64,000 bases of DNA from Gemmatimonadota bacterium (GTDB lineage Bacteria; Gemmatimonadota; Gemmatimonadetes; Longimicrobiales; Gaopeijiaceae), in contig JAJDTB010000007.1 in assembly GCA_022827345.1 (NCBI GenBank), positions 62,001-126,000 on the forward strand, in the 5' to 3' direction. Position 1 is the first letter of the stretch. Each line of letters opens with the position of its first letter. The notes beneath the pieces were generated by a model. That model was not told the origin of the DNA. It did not search any database and was given only the letters and a program-made list of their open reading frames with translations. Below are positions 29,291 through 38,804 of this stretch, piece after piece. A program made the translations under genes and the position numbers.

Positions 29291-32200
29291 TCACGCGCCG
29301 ACCGGCTCTCCCTTGCGCGCGATCCGCTCCTGGATGCTCAGGATCTCGGGGCGGCGCGTGCGCATGGCGGTCACGGCGTCCACCGCCGCGCTGGTGGCCG
29401 ACATCGTCGTCAGGTACGGCACCCCGTACGCGATCGCGGCACGGCGCATGGCGTAGTCGTCGTACTGCGACTTCTTGCCCAGGGGCGTGTTGATGAGCAG
29501 GCCCACCTGCCCGCTCACGATGCGGTCCACGATGTGGGGACGCCCTTCACCGACCTTGTGAATCCGTTCACAAGGGATGCCGAGCTGGTGCATGTGGTTG
29601 CAGGTGCCGCTGGTCGCCAGCACGTGGAACCCCAGGTCGGCCAGGCGGCGCACCAGGGGCGTCACGGTGGGCTTGTCGGAGTCGTTCACGGTGACGATCA
29701 CCGAGAGATCGCTGTCGCCCTCGGGCAGCCGGTTGCCGGCGGACACCTGGGCCTTGGCGAAGGCCATCCCGAACGAGTCGTCCACGCCCATCGCCTCGCC
29801 GGTGGAGCGCATCTCGGGTCCGAGGAGCGTGTCGACATCGAACCGGTTGAAGGGGAAGACCGCCTCCTTCACCGCGACCCCGTTCACCTCCGGCTCGGAC
29901 GGCACGCCCAGATCGGCCAGCTTCTCGCCTGCCATGACCCGCGCGGCAAGGCGGGCCAGCGGCACCCCCGTCGACTTGCCGACGAACGGCACCGTCCGCG
30001 ACGCGCGCGGATTCACCTCCAGCACGTACACCTGCCCGTCCTTCACCGCATACTGCACATTGAGCAGCCCCACTACGCCCAGCTCCAGCGCGAACCGGCG
30101 CGTCAGGCGGCGCATCTCGTCGAGTTCGGCGGGCCCGAGCAGGTAGGGCGGCAGCACGCACGCGGAGTCGCCCGAATGCACCCCCGCGTCCTCGATGTGC
30201 TGCATGATCCCGCCGATCACGACCTCGATCCCGTCGCACAGCGCATCCACGTCGGCCTCGAAGGCGTCCTCCAGGAAGCGGTCGATGAGCACCGGATGGT
30301 CGGGGGACGCCTTCACCGCCCGCGCGAAGTAGTCCTTCAGCGAATCCTCGTCGTAGACGATCTCCATCGCGCGGCCGCCCAGCACGTAAGAGGGCCGCAC
30401 CAGCACCGGAAAGCCGATCTCGCGCGCGATCACCAGCGCCTCTTCCTCGCTCATCGCCGTTCCGTTCGCCGGCACGCGCGCCCCGATCCGCCGGCACACC
30501 TCCTCGAAGCGCCGCCGGTCCTCGGCACGGTCGATCGCATCCACCGAAGTCCCCAGGATCGGCACGCCGAGCTCCTCGAGCGGCCGGGCCAGGTTCAGCG
30601 GCGTCTGCCCCCCCAGCTGCACGATCACGCCCTCCGGCCGCTCCCGCTCCACGATCTCGACCACGTCCTCCAGCGTCAGCGGCTCGAAGTAGAGCTTGTC
30701 GCTCACGTCGAAGTCGGTCGACACCGTCTCCGGGTTCGAGTTCACCATGATCGTCTCGAATCCCGCCTCCTTGAGCGCCAGCACCGCCTGCACGCAGCAG
30801 TAGTCGAACTCGATCCCCTGCCCGATCCGGTTCGGCCCGCTGCCCAGGATGACGATCTTGCGCGCATCCGAAGGGTCGCTCTCATCCTCGGATTCGTAGG
30901 AGGAGTAGTAGTAGGGCGTCGCCGCGGGGAACTCCCCGGCGCAGGTGTCGACCACGTTGTACGTCGGCCGGATCCCCCACTCCCAGCGCCGCGACCGTAT
31001 GGCGGCCTCGTCCACCCCTCGCAGCGCCGCGAGCTGCGCGTCGGCGAACCCCTCGCGCTTCATGCGGCGTACCGAGGCCGCATCGAGGGACGGCAGGTCC
31101 GTGAACCAGCGTTCCAGTTCGAGGATCTGCACGAGCTGGTCGAGGAACCACGGGTCGATCCCGGTGGCGCGGTGGAGCCGCTCGATCGAGATGCCCGCCT
31201 CGAGCGCGCGCTTCAGCTGGTACTTGCGCCACGTCGTGGGCCTCCGCACCGCGGCGAGCAGCGCCTCCGGCTCGTCCGACACCAGTCCGTCGTCCTCCGG
31301 CGCCTTTTTCGTCACCCAGCCGATGCGCCCCACCTCCATCCCCCGCAGCCCCTTCTGCCACGCCGACCGGAAGGTGCGCCCGATCGCCATCGTCTCGCCC
31401 ACCGCCTTCATCTGCACGCCCAGCGTGTCGTCCACGTCCGGGAACTTCTCGAAGGCGAAGCGGGGAAACTTCACCACCACGTAGTCGAGCGCGGGCTCGA
31501 ACGAAGCCGGCGTCGTCTTCGTGATGTCGTTCGGGAGCTCGTAGAGGTGGTACCCGACGGCCAGCTTCGCCCCCACGCGCGCGATGGGGAAACCGGTCGC
31601 CTTGGATGCGAGGGCCGAGGAGCGCGACACGCGCGGATTCATCTCCACCACCAGCATCTCGCCGTTCTCGGGGTTCACCGCGAACTGGATGTTGCACCCG
31701 CCCGCTTCCACCCCGATCTCGCGGATGATCGCGATCGCGGCGTCGCGCATGAGCTGGTACTCGACGTCGGAGAGCGTCTGCGCCGGCGCCACGGTGATCG
31801 AGTCGCCCGTGTGCACCCCCATCGCGTCGAAGTTCTCGATCGAACAGACGATGATCACGTTGTCGAGGCCGTCGCGGACCACCTCGAGCTCGTACTCCTT
31901 CCAGCCGATCACCGAGCGGTCGATGAGCACCTCCGTGATCGGGCTGGCGTCGAGTCCCTTGCGCACCTGGGCCTCGAACTCGGCGAGGTTGTAGGCAGTG
32001 CCGCCGCCCGTTCCGCCCAGGGTGAAGGAGGGACGGATGATGGCGGGGTAGCCGGTGTCCTCGATGATCTCGAGCGCTTCGTCCACGCTGCGGGCGAAGC
32101 CGCCGTGGGGGACGGCGAGGCCGATGCGGTTCATCGCCGCGGTGAACTCCTCGCGGTCCTCGGCCATCTTGATGGAGCGCTCGTCGGCCCCGATGAGTTC

Positions 32201-32539
32201 GACGCCGTGGGCGGCCAGCACACCGTCGCGGTGGAGGTCCATGGCGATGTTGAGGGCGGTCTGTCCTCCCATCGTCGGGAGGAGCGCGTCCGGCTTCTCG
32301 CGCTCGATCACGCGCTCCACCCACTCGGGCGTCAGCGGCTCGATGTAGGTCCGGTCGGCCAGATCCGGGTCGGTCATGATCGTCGCCGGATTGGAGTTGA
32401 CCAGGATGACGCGGTAGCCCTCCTCCTTGAGCGCGCGCACGGCCTGGGTGCCGGAATAGTCGAATTCGCAGGCCTGCCCGATGACGATGGGACCCGACCC
32501 CAGAATCAGGATCGAATCGATGTCGGTGCGTTTAGGCAA
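29291..32539 (-). CDS. carB: Carbamoyl-phosphate synthase large subunit
   Basis: 1082 aa; [22 protein letters not shown] and [22 protein letters not shown] duplicated ATP-grasp halves; C-terminal MGS-like domain. Confidence 0.97.
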   Translation of the reverse strand: MPKRTDIDSILILGSGPIVIGQACEFDYSGTQAVRALKEEGYRVILVNSNPATIMTDPDLADRTYIEPLTPEWVERVIEREKPDALLPTMGGQTALNIAMDLHRDGVLAAHGVELIGADERSIKMAEDREEFTAAMNRIGLAVPHGGFARSVDEALEIIEDTGYPAIIRPSFTLGGTGGGTAYNLAEFEAQVRKGLDASPITEVLIDRSVIGWKEYELEVVRDGLDNVIIVCSIENFDAMGVHTGDSITVAPAQTLSDVEYQLMRDAAIAIIREIGVEAGGCNIQFAVNPENGEMLVVEMNPRVSRSSALASKATGFPIARVGAKLAVGYHLYELPNDITKTTPASFEPALDYVVVKFPRFAFEKFPDVDDTLGVQMKAVGETMAIGRTFRSAWQKGLRGMEVGRIGWVTKKAPEDDGLVSDEPEALLAAVRRPTTWRKYQLKRALEAGISIERLHRATGIDPWFLDQLVQILELERWFTDLPSLDAASVRRMKREGFADAQLAALRGVDEAAIRSRRWEWGIRPTYNVVDTCAGEFPAATPYYYSSYESEDESDPSDARKIVILGSGPNRIGQGIEFDYCCVQAVLALKEAGFETIMVNSNPETVSTDFDVSDKLYFEPLTLEDVVEIVERERPEGVIVQLGGQTPLNLARPLEELGVPILGTSVDAIDRAEDRRRFEEVCRRIGARVPANGTAMSEEEALVIAREIGFPVLVRPSYVLGGRAMEIVYDEDSLKDYFARAVKASPDHPVLIDRFLEDAFEADVDALCDGIEVVIGGIMQHIEDAGVHSGDSACVLPPYLLGPAELDEMRRLTRRFALELGVVGLLNVQYAVKDGQVYVLEVNPRASRTVPFVGKSTGVPLARLAARVMAGEKLADLGVPSEPEVNGVAVKEAVFPFNRFDVDTLLGPEMRSTGEAMGVDDSFGMAFAKAQVSAGNRLPEGDSDLSVIVTVNDSDKPTVTPLVRRLADLGFHVLATSGTCNHMHQLGIPCERIHKVGEGRPHIVDRIVSGQVGLLINTPLGKKSQYDDYAMRRAAIAYGVPYLTTMSATSAAVDAVTAMRTRRPEILSIQERIARKGEPVGA

Positions 32540-32545
32540 CGTCGA

Positions 32546-32662
32546 TCAGCCGTCCGGGCTCTTTTCGGATTCCTTCCGGACCGCGGTGCGGAGGGCCATG
32601 GTGAGACCTCCCCACACGAACGCCATGATCACGATCATTGTGATCCAGGTTGCGGTGGTCAT
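32546..32662 (-). CDS. MetS-like NSS transporter small subunit (38-aa membrane peptide)
   Basis: Manual translation: MTTATWITMIVIMAFVWGGLTMALRTAVRKESEKSPDG*; single TM with WGGL motif typical of methionine/alanine import small subunits. Not in the ORF track. Confidence 0.65.
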   Translation of the reverse strand: MTTATWITMIVIMAFVWGGLTMALRTAVRKESEKSPDG

Positions 32663-32965
32663 GGGACCGGTTCCCTTCGACTTCGCGGTGGTATTGTGGC
32701 GGCGGCCGCGGCAGAGAAGCCGGACCGTGAGGACCGGGCGGGGAGCGCCTCTTCCGGGGCCGGATTAAGGTGCGGAAACGGGGGCCGCAGGGCAAGACGC
32801 GGCTGGGGCGCCCGGCGGGTCTCGATGGTGCCGGGGAGTCACTCCCCGCTAGCGAGCGGGCCGGAGCACACCGGGGGGCCGCGAAACGCAAACTTGGCCG
32901 CGCGGGTGACGCGAGCGCATGTTGAGACCGGTTCAACGTGTCTCGTCCAGCCCTCGGGGAAAGTC

Positions 32966-34420
32966 ATGAAACGCCTTACCGCCGCAGCCATCGCACTCGT
33001 CCTCCTGCCGCCTGCCGCCATCCAGGGCCAGCAGGAACGATCCTACGACTACTTCTCGCCGCAGCGGGAGATGATCCAGAGGGGGGTGCAGGCGATCCTC
33101 CAGTGCAACGGCCTGTTCACCAGCAACCGGACGCTGGAGCAGGTCTTCGACCAGGAGCTGGCCTATCTCGAGGATCCGGTGGGGACGGCCGAGGGCGGAG
33201 ACTATGTCGTTGATTGGGAGAGGAAGGCGGTCGCGATCGGGGCGCCGGGCCCGACCCCGGTGATGCGGGCCGCTTTCCGCGAAGGGATCGGGTGCGTGAT
33301 CATGTCGCCCGACCAGACGTTGGACGACATCGGGGACCTGCCGATCCTGAAGACCCCGCCACCGCCGGGCGATCCCGCCACCATGCCCTGGCCCGACGGT
33401 GATCTGGTCGAAGACCGGGCGCTTCCGGACGGCGTCGATCCCGTTGCCCTGCAGGCCGCCTCCGACTGGACCTTCGACCGCGAATCCCCGGAGCAGGTGA
33501 CGCTCAGCCTGATGGTGCTGCAGCATGGCCGCATCCTCCACGAGCGCTACGCCCCCGGCGTGGACATGACCACGAAGACCCGGACCTGGTCGACCGCGAA
33601 GAGCATCGCCGTGACCCTGATCGGCATGCTCGTCGACGAGGGCAGGCTGGGGCTCGACGACCCCCTGCCCTTCGACTGGCTTCCCGACAACGCCGGCTCC
33701 GCCGAGACCGATCCCCGCCGCCACATCACGCTGCGCCACGTGCTCAACATGTCGAGCGGACTCTACCCCGTGGACAGCTGGGGCATGGAATACGCGACCG
33801 GCTCGGGTTTCTCCTACTGGGCCGGATCGAGTTCGGTCGACGGGGCGCGCAACCGCTCGCTCATGCGCGACCCCGGCACCTTCTGGGACTACGAGAACTA
33901 CGACACGCTGCTCGGCGTCTACGCGATGAAGCTTCTTATCGGAGACCCGCAGGCCTACCTCGAATTCCCGCGCATGCGCCTCCTCGACAGGATCGGGATG
34001 CGCAGCACGCTCCTGAGCACGGATCGCTTCGGCGATTTCATCCTGAGCAGCCAGGTGTACACGACCGCGCGCGACCTGGCCCGCTTCGGCATCCTCTACG
34101 CGCAGAACGGCGTGTGGAACGGCGAGCGGCTGGTGTCGGAAGACTGGATCGACTTTGCGCGGACGCCGGCTCCCGCGACCTCGGAGACCGGCAACTTCTA
34201 CGGCGGCCAGTTCTGGCTGGTGCCGGACGACCGCACCGATGTGCCTTCGGACGCCTATTCCACGGCCGGGAACCGCGGGCAGTTCGTGGTCGTGGTGCCG
34301 TCGCACGATGTGGTGATCGTCCGCCGCGGCCTGGACTACGGGCGGCAGGGCTTCGACCGGTGGGACATGACCCGCGAGGTGTTGAAGGCGTTCAGGCCGG
34401 TGGCGACGAGCGGCCGTTAG
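32966..34420 (+). CDS. Class C beta-lactamase-related serine hydrolase
   Basis: Signal peptide MKRLTAAAIALVLLPPAAIQGQ; SxxK in TWSTAKSIAVTLIGMLVDEGRL; YxN in DYENYDT; real start ATG 32966 inside long ORF 29150..34420. Confidence 0.88.
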   Translation: MKRLTAAAIALVLLPPAAIQGQQERSYDYFSPQREMIQRGVQAILQCNGLFTSNRTLEQVFDQELAYLEDPVGTAEGGDYVVDWERKAVAIGAPGPTPVMRAAFREGIGCVIMSPDQTLDDIGDLPILKTPPPPGDPATMPWPDGDLVEDRALPDGVDPVALQAASDWTFDRESPEQVTLSLMVLQHGRILHERYAPGVDMTTKTRTWSTAKSIAVTLIGMLVDEGRLGLDDPLPFDWLPDNAGSAETDPRRHITLRHVLNMSSGLYPVDSWGMEYATGSGFSYWAGSSSVDGARNRSLMRDPGTFWDYENYDTLLGVYAMKLLIGDPQAYLEFPRMRLLDRIGMRSTLLSTDRFGDFILSSQVYTTARDLARFGILYAQNGVWNGERLVSEDWIDFARTPAPATSETGNFYGGQFWLVPDDRTDVPSDAYSTAGNRGQFVVVVPSHDVVIVRRGLDYGRQGFDRWDMTREVLKAFRPVATSGR

Positions 34421-34458
34421 CCACCGCCGGGTAAGCGGCGTGTAGCACCCGAGGCGCC

Positions 34459-34479
34459 GGGGGAGGCGTCGAATCCCCC
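34459..34479 (+). terminator. Weak candidate terminator stem-loop after the serine hydrolase
   Basis: GGGGGA-N9-TCCCCC, no clear U-tract. Confidence 0.25.
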
Positions 34480-34518
34480 AAGGGCCGCGCACACCCGACA
34501 CCTTCCCGACTTGATTTC

Positions 34519-34557
34519 TACGACATCATGTCTTAACATTACGACATGTTGTCGTTA
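34519..34557. promoter_or_regulatory. Two tandem BlaI/MecI-type operator dyads
   Basis: TACGACATCATGTCTTA (34519-34535) and TACGACATGTTGTCGTTA (34540-34557, perfect ACGACA-TGT-TGTCGT core), 36 bp upstream of the repressor gene. Confidence 0.75.
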
Positions 34558-34592
34558 GGGGTCCATGATCGACTAGGGGAGATAGAGCGACC

Positions 34593-34958
34593 GTGACGAT
34601 TCAATCGCTACCCAATTCCGAACTCGCGGTAATGGAGTTGCTGTGGAGGAAGGGCCGCCTCACCGCGCGCCAGATCCTCGACCAGCTCTACCCGGATGTC
34701 GCCAGGCCGCAGCACGGCACCGTCCAGCGGCTCTTGCAGCGGTTGCGCGCCAAGGGATTCGTGACGCGCGACCGCGACGTGGGGGTGAACGTCTTCTCGC
34801 CCGCCCTCAGTCGCGAGGAATACGCAAGCGGCCAGCTGGAATCCCTCGCGAACCGGCTCACCCAGGGCTCGCTGGTGCCGATGATCACAAGGCTGGTCGA
34901 AGACAACAAGCTGTCGCGGGCCGAGATCGAGAAGCTGCGCCGGATCCTGGAGGAATAG
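34593..34958 (+). CDS. BlaI/MecI/CopY family transcriptional repressor
   Basis: 121 aa; LPNSELAVMELLWRKGRLTARQILDQLYPDVARPQHGTVQRLLQRLRAKGFVTRDRDVGVNVFSPALSREEY. Confidence 0.92.
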   Translation: MTIQSLPNSELAVMELLWRKGRLTARQILDQLYPDVARPQHGTVQRLLQRLRAKGFVTRDRDVGVNVFSPALSREEYASGQLESLANRLTQGSLVPMITRLVEDNKLSRAEIEKLRRILEE

Positions 34959-34959
34959 C

Positions 34960-36477
34960 ATGGTCGACATTCTGTTGCAGATCGGCGCGGCGAAGCTGGT
35001 GGTTTCGGCGGCGCTGGCGGGGTTGGCGTGGGTGGTGCAGCGGCGGGTGGGCCATCCTGCCGTGGTGCATCCGCTGTGGCTGATGGTGCTGGTTGTGATG
35101 TTGTTGCCGGCGGTGGTTGCGATTCCGGTGCTGCCGGGGAAGAGCGGGGCGTTTCCGGAGATTGCCGGCAATGCGGGGGTTGCGGATGAGATGGCGGCCC
35201 GGATCGAGGTCGGTGCGGCCAGCGGGGGAGATAGCGGGGCCGGCACACCCCTGCTCTCGGGGATTAGCAAGAACGGCAAGGCTGGACTCGCCGCAGCGTG
35301 GATTGTAGTCGCTGCCGTTCTGCTCGGGTGGACCCTGGTGCGAGCGTGGCGCTTCAGGCGCTGGCTGGAGGGCAGTTCGGGACCCGCACCGCCGGAGCTA
35401 CGTTGCGAGGTCGTTGAACTCGGACGCGGTCTGGGCCTGGCTCGCCTGCCGGAAATGCGGACGACGAACACGCATGTATCCCCCATGGTGTACTGGGCAG
35501 GCGGAAGAGTCCGGCTCGTCATCCCGTCGTTCCTGCTGGACGGGCTCAAACGGCAGGAACTCCGCGCCGTGCTCGCCCACGAACTCGCTCACGTCCGCAG
35601 ACGCGACCACATGGTGCGCTGGATGGAATGGCTCGCGTGCTCGGTTTTCTGGTGGAATCCGGTGGCCTGGTGGGCCCGGCGTGAATTGAAGGCCGCTGAA
35701 GAAGCATCGTGTGACGCACTTGGTGTGACGGCGCTCAAGTGTGCACCTCGCGACTACGCCAAGTCCCTGCTCCGCGTAGTGGAGCTCTTGTCCAAACCGC
35801 CGACGCGCCCGATCCCGGCATTCGCCAGCAGCGCTGCGAGCGACCGGAGTCCCAGAGCTCTTGAGAGGAGAATCAGAATGCTCATTTCCGGCAAATCGAC
35901 CGTTCAAGCCCCCCGTTGGAAGCGCGTGGCGGGCGCTACGGCAACGGTCTGCCTGCTGCCCGTTGGGCTCGTTTACTGCGGCTTTGCGGACCAACCGCTG
36001 CCGACGGCGCCCGAAGACGCGGCCGAGTCACCATCCGTGGCGGGCTCCGAAGCAACAGCGAGTCAGCCAGCCATCAAGGGACTGCACTATTGGAATGTCG
36101 AGGGTGTCCCGACAGTGGCTGCTGAGGAAGGTCCTGTACTCGCCTACGTGGTCTTGACGGCAAGTGAAACCGTTGGGCCGCATGCGCTTGCAACCGCGCC
36201 GGGATTGCCACAGGAATGCCGGCTGGATCCCATTTCCATTGATGCGTGTTCAAATGCGATGAAAGCCGATGTCAGGTTGGCGGTCGATTCCCAAGCCTGG
36301 GGCGTCTGCGTGGGCGACCTGATCCCCGATATCTGGCAGGGCAAATGCCTGACCTGGGACTCGTCGCCGTTCAGCATTGTACCCGTGTTTGCGGAGATCT
36401 TCGGGGTCTCAACCGAGTCGAATGCGACAAGAGACTGGGGTGGGTTGACGAGTGAAGGTAGCATCTCCTTCCGGTGA
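34960..36477 (+). CDS. M56 family metallopeptidase (BlaR1/MecR1-like antirepressor) with unusual C-terminal domain
   Basis: LAHELAHVRRRDHMVRWMEWLACSVFWWNPVAWWARRELKAAEEASCDALG; N-terminal TM helices; Cys-containing C-terminal domain. Confidence 0.88.
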   Translation: MVDILLQIGAAKLVVSAALAGLAWVVQRRVGHPAVVHPLWLMVLVVMLLPAVVAIPVLPGKSGAFPEIAGNAGVADEMAARIEVGAASGGDSGAGTPLLSGISKNGKAGLAAAWIVVAAVLLGWTLVRAWRFRRWLEGSSGPAPPELRCEVVELGRGLGLARLPEMRTTNTHVSPMVYWAGGRVRLVIPSFLLDGLKRQELRAVLAHELAHVRRRDHMVRWMEWLACSVFWWNPVAWWARRELKAAEEASCDALGVTALKCAPRDYAKSLLRVVELLSKPPTRPIPAFASSAASDRSPRALERRIRMLISGKSTVQAPRWKRVAGATATVCLLPVGLVYCGFADQPLPTAPEDAAESPSVAGSEATASQPAIKGLHYWNVEGVPTVAAEEGPVLAYVVLTASETVGPHALATAPGLPQECRLDPISIDACSNAMKADVRLAVDSQAWGVCVGDLIPDIWQGKCLTWDSSPFSIVPVFAEIFGVSTESNATRDWGGLTSEGSISFR

Positions 36478-36506
36478 GCCCATCGGGCCGATGAAGGGGA
36501 TGGCGC

Positions 36507-37100
36507 CTATCGCCCCCCTCTCCGCCGCGCTGCCTGATCCTCACCCCGCACCTCCAGCACGTCCCCCACGGTCCGCAGCCCCTCGATCACGTTCTGGATG
36601 TGCTCGGCGCGTGGCAGTCCGATCAGGTCGATGCCGCGCTGTACCGCGTCGCGGTGCACGCCCCGCGCGAACGCCTTGTCCTTCATCTTCTTGGCCACCG
36701 ACTTGGGCTTCAGGTCGTCGATGCCGTTGGGCCGCACCAGGCAGCAGGCGTACACGAGGCCGCTCAGTTCGTCGCAGCCGTAGAGGACCCGGTCGAGTTG
36801 CGACTCGGGGACGACATCGGTGCGGTCCGGGTAGGCGTGGGCCTCGATCGCGTGGACGACCTCTTCCGGATAGCCGAGTTCGCGCAGGCGGGCGACGCCG
36901 ATGTGCGGATGGTCGTCGGGGTGCTTCTCCCAGTCCAGGTCGTGCAGCAGACCGGCCAGGCCCCACAGCTCTTCGTCCTCGCCCATCATGCGGGCGTAGT
37001 GCCGGACGGCGGCCTCGACGGCGTACATGTGCTTTCTCAGCGCCGGGCTCGCGACCCATTCTTCGAGGAGCGCGACTGCGTCGGATCGGGTGGGCATCAT
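36507..37100 (-). CDS. HD domain protein (predicted phosphohydrolase)
   Basis: LAGLLHDLDWEKHPDDHPHIGVARLRELGYPEEVVHAIEAHA; start MMPTRSDA at 37100. Confidence 0.85.
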   Translation of the reverse strand: MMPTRSDAVALLEEWVASPALRKHMYAVEAAVRHYARMMGEDEELWGLAGLLHDLDWEKHPDDHPHIGVARLRELGYPEEVVHAIEAHAYPDRTDVVPESQLDRVLYGCDELSGLVYACCLVRPNGIDDLKPKSVAKKMKDKAFARGVHRDAVQRGIDLIGLPRAEHIQNVIEGLRTVGDVLEVRGEDQAARRRGGR

Positions 37101-37127
37101 CGGTCCTTGGGATGTTGATGGGTGAAT

Positions 37128-37166
37128 TGTAATGTCAAGATTACAAAATGACAACTAAAGATTACA
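37128..37166. repeat. Paired 18-bp dyad element, copy 2
   Basis: TGTAATGTCAAGATTACA aaa TGACAACTAAAGATTACA; intergenic. Confidence 0.7.
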
Positions 37167-37199
37167 TTTGCGGATGGTTGTGCAAACGAATCGACCGAC

Positions 37200-37880
37200 T
37201 CACACCGAACTCGAAGGACACAGGTGAGAGAGGGCGCACCGGTTGCAGCGCGGCTTGCGGGCGTTGCACACCTGCCGCCCATGATAGATGAGCAGATGGG
37301 CGAGCATCGTCCAGACTTCGCGCGGGAAGATCTTCATCAGGTCCTGCTCGATCTTGACGGGCGAGGACTCCTTCGTGAAGGCCATGCGGTTCGAGAGTCG
37401 CTTCACGTGCGTGTCGACGACCACGCCTTCGTCGATCCCGAAGGCGTTGCCCAGGATGACGTTGGCAGTCTTGCGGCCGATCCCCGGGAGCGCGGACAGC
37501 TCTTTCATGTTGCGCGGGAGTTCACCGCCGTGGTCCTCGATGAGCGCCGTGGCCATGCCGATCAGGTTGCGGGTCTTGTTGCGGAAGAAGCCGGTCGAGC
37601 GGATGACGTCCTCCAGCTGCTCGGGGATCGCGGCCGACAGCGACTCGGGGTCCGGGTATCGGCGGAAGAGCTCGGGCGTGACCATGTTGACGCGGACATC
37701 GGTGCACTGCGCCGAGAGGACGGTCGCGACGGCCAGTTCGTAGGGGGAGGCATGACGGAGGGCGCACTCGGCGTCGGGGTACTCGGCCAGCAGGATGTCG
37801 TAGATCTCGGCGGCGCGGGCCTTGCGGGCCTTCAGCGATTCGCGGCGGCCGGGCTTGCGGGGACGCTTGGTGGGAGTCAT
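37200..37880 (-). CDS. nth: Endonuclease III
   Basis: HhH LPGIGRKTANVILGNAFG, VDTHVKRLSNR, terminal CNARKPRCNRCALSHLC iron-sulfur cluster. Confidence 0.96.
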   Translation of the reverse strand: MTPTKRPRKPGRRESLKARKARAAEIYDILLAEYPDAECALRHASPYELAVATVLSAQCTDVRVNMVTPELFRRYPDPESLSAAIPEQLEDVIRSTGFFRNKTRNLIGMATALIEDHGGELPRNMKELSALPGIGRKTANVILGNAFGIDEGVVVDTHVKRLSNRMAFTKESSPVKIEQDLMKIFPREVWTMLAHLLIYHGRQVCNARKPRCNRCALSHLCPSSSV

Positions 37881-37886
37881 ACGGGT

Positions 37887-38786
37887 TCAGAGGAGGGCGG
37901 AAGGGAGGTTTGTGGGGGGCGGAACAGTGCCGGACAGGTCGGACGTGGGCGGGTGCAGCGTGGGGCGTTCCCGTGCCATGAGGCCGAGCACCAGCCCCGC
38001 CAGCTTGAAGACTTCGGCGGGGGTGCGCAGGCCGAGGAGGCCGTCGAGGTCGGCGCCGGGCAGGACGGTCGTGAAGTCGCCGCCACCTTCCCGGGCGGGG
38101 CCGGCGGCCCACTCGGGGAGCGCCTCGACGGGCTGGGGCGGTACGGGGACGATGCCGTATCCGGGGCGGTCGCCGCGTACGCCCGTCACCAGGGCAAGGT
38201 GCAGGGTGCCGCCGGGGTCTACCGCCCAGAAGAGGCCGTCGACGGACTCGGGCGCGGGGGAGGTGACGGGGGGAGCGGGTGGAACTTCCGCAGGCCTGGA
38301 GGGGTGAGGCGGCGGCTGGTCGTGCACCGGTGGGTCGCCGGAGCTGCCGTCGTCGCCCTCCTCCAACCACACCAGGTGCTGCGGCAGCTGAACGTAGCCG
38401 GCGCGCTCGTGAAGGGTCCCGGGCCAGGTGTCGCTGCCCGCGGGGGAATCGGCTTGGGAGTGATCGGCCCGAGGTGTGCTCAGAAGGCGGCGGAGGGTGT
38501 CGGCGCGCACCCGCGCTACCGCGGGGCCGGCAAGCCACATTCGGTAGGCAAAATAGAGGACATTGCCATGATCGTGGGCGGACTCGGGGGACGCATCTTC
38601 GTCGCGGAGTTCGGCCAGGGCGGCCTGGGCGGCACCCAGCATGACGAAGGCGGCCGGGTTTGCCGGGTCGACGCCGCGCTCGCGGGCCTCGTCGGCCACC
38701 GCGGGAAAATGCCGGTCCGCGAACTCGGGGTCCGGGAGGAGCAGTTCGTACGGCGTGAGCCGGGCGTAGGCGTCGTGAATGGCCAC
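37887..38786 (-). CDS. Hypothetical protein with Pro-rich linker
   Basis: ORF 299 aa immediately upstream of nth on the same strand; no recognised family. Confidence 0.6.
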   Translation of the reverse strand: MAIHDAYARLTPYELLLPDPEFADRHFPAVADEARERGVDPANPAAFVMLGAAQAALAELRDEDASPESAHDHGNVLYFAYRMWLAGPAVARVRADTLRRLLSTPRADHSQADSPAGSDTWPGTLHERAGYVQLPQHLVWLEEGDDGSSGDPPVHDQPPPHPSRPAEVPPAPPVTSPAPESVDGLFWAVDPGGTLHLALVTGVRGDRPGYGIVPVPPQPVEALPEWAAGPAREGGGDFTTVLPGADLDGLLGLRTPAEVFKLAGLVLGLMARERPTLHPPTSDLSGTVPPPTNLPSALL

Positions 38787-38804
38787 GCTGCGGGCGCGCG
38801 GGAC

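Noticed and set aside
32833-32847. GGGGAGT-C-ACTCCCC palindrome upstream of the serine hydrolase
   Set aside because: Loop of one base is sterically implausible as a hairpin and no second copy was seen; too weak to call an operator.
29150-34420. 1756-aa open frame on the + strand
   Set aside because: Mostly antisense to carB and the deacetylase gene with His/Arg-rich nonsense; only the part from ATG 32966 (serine hydrolase) is real.
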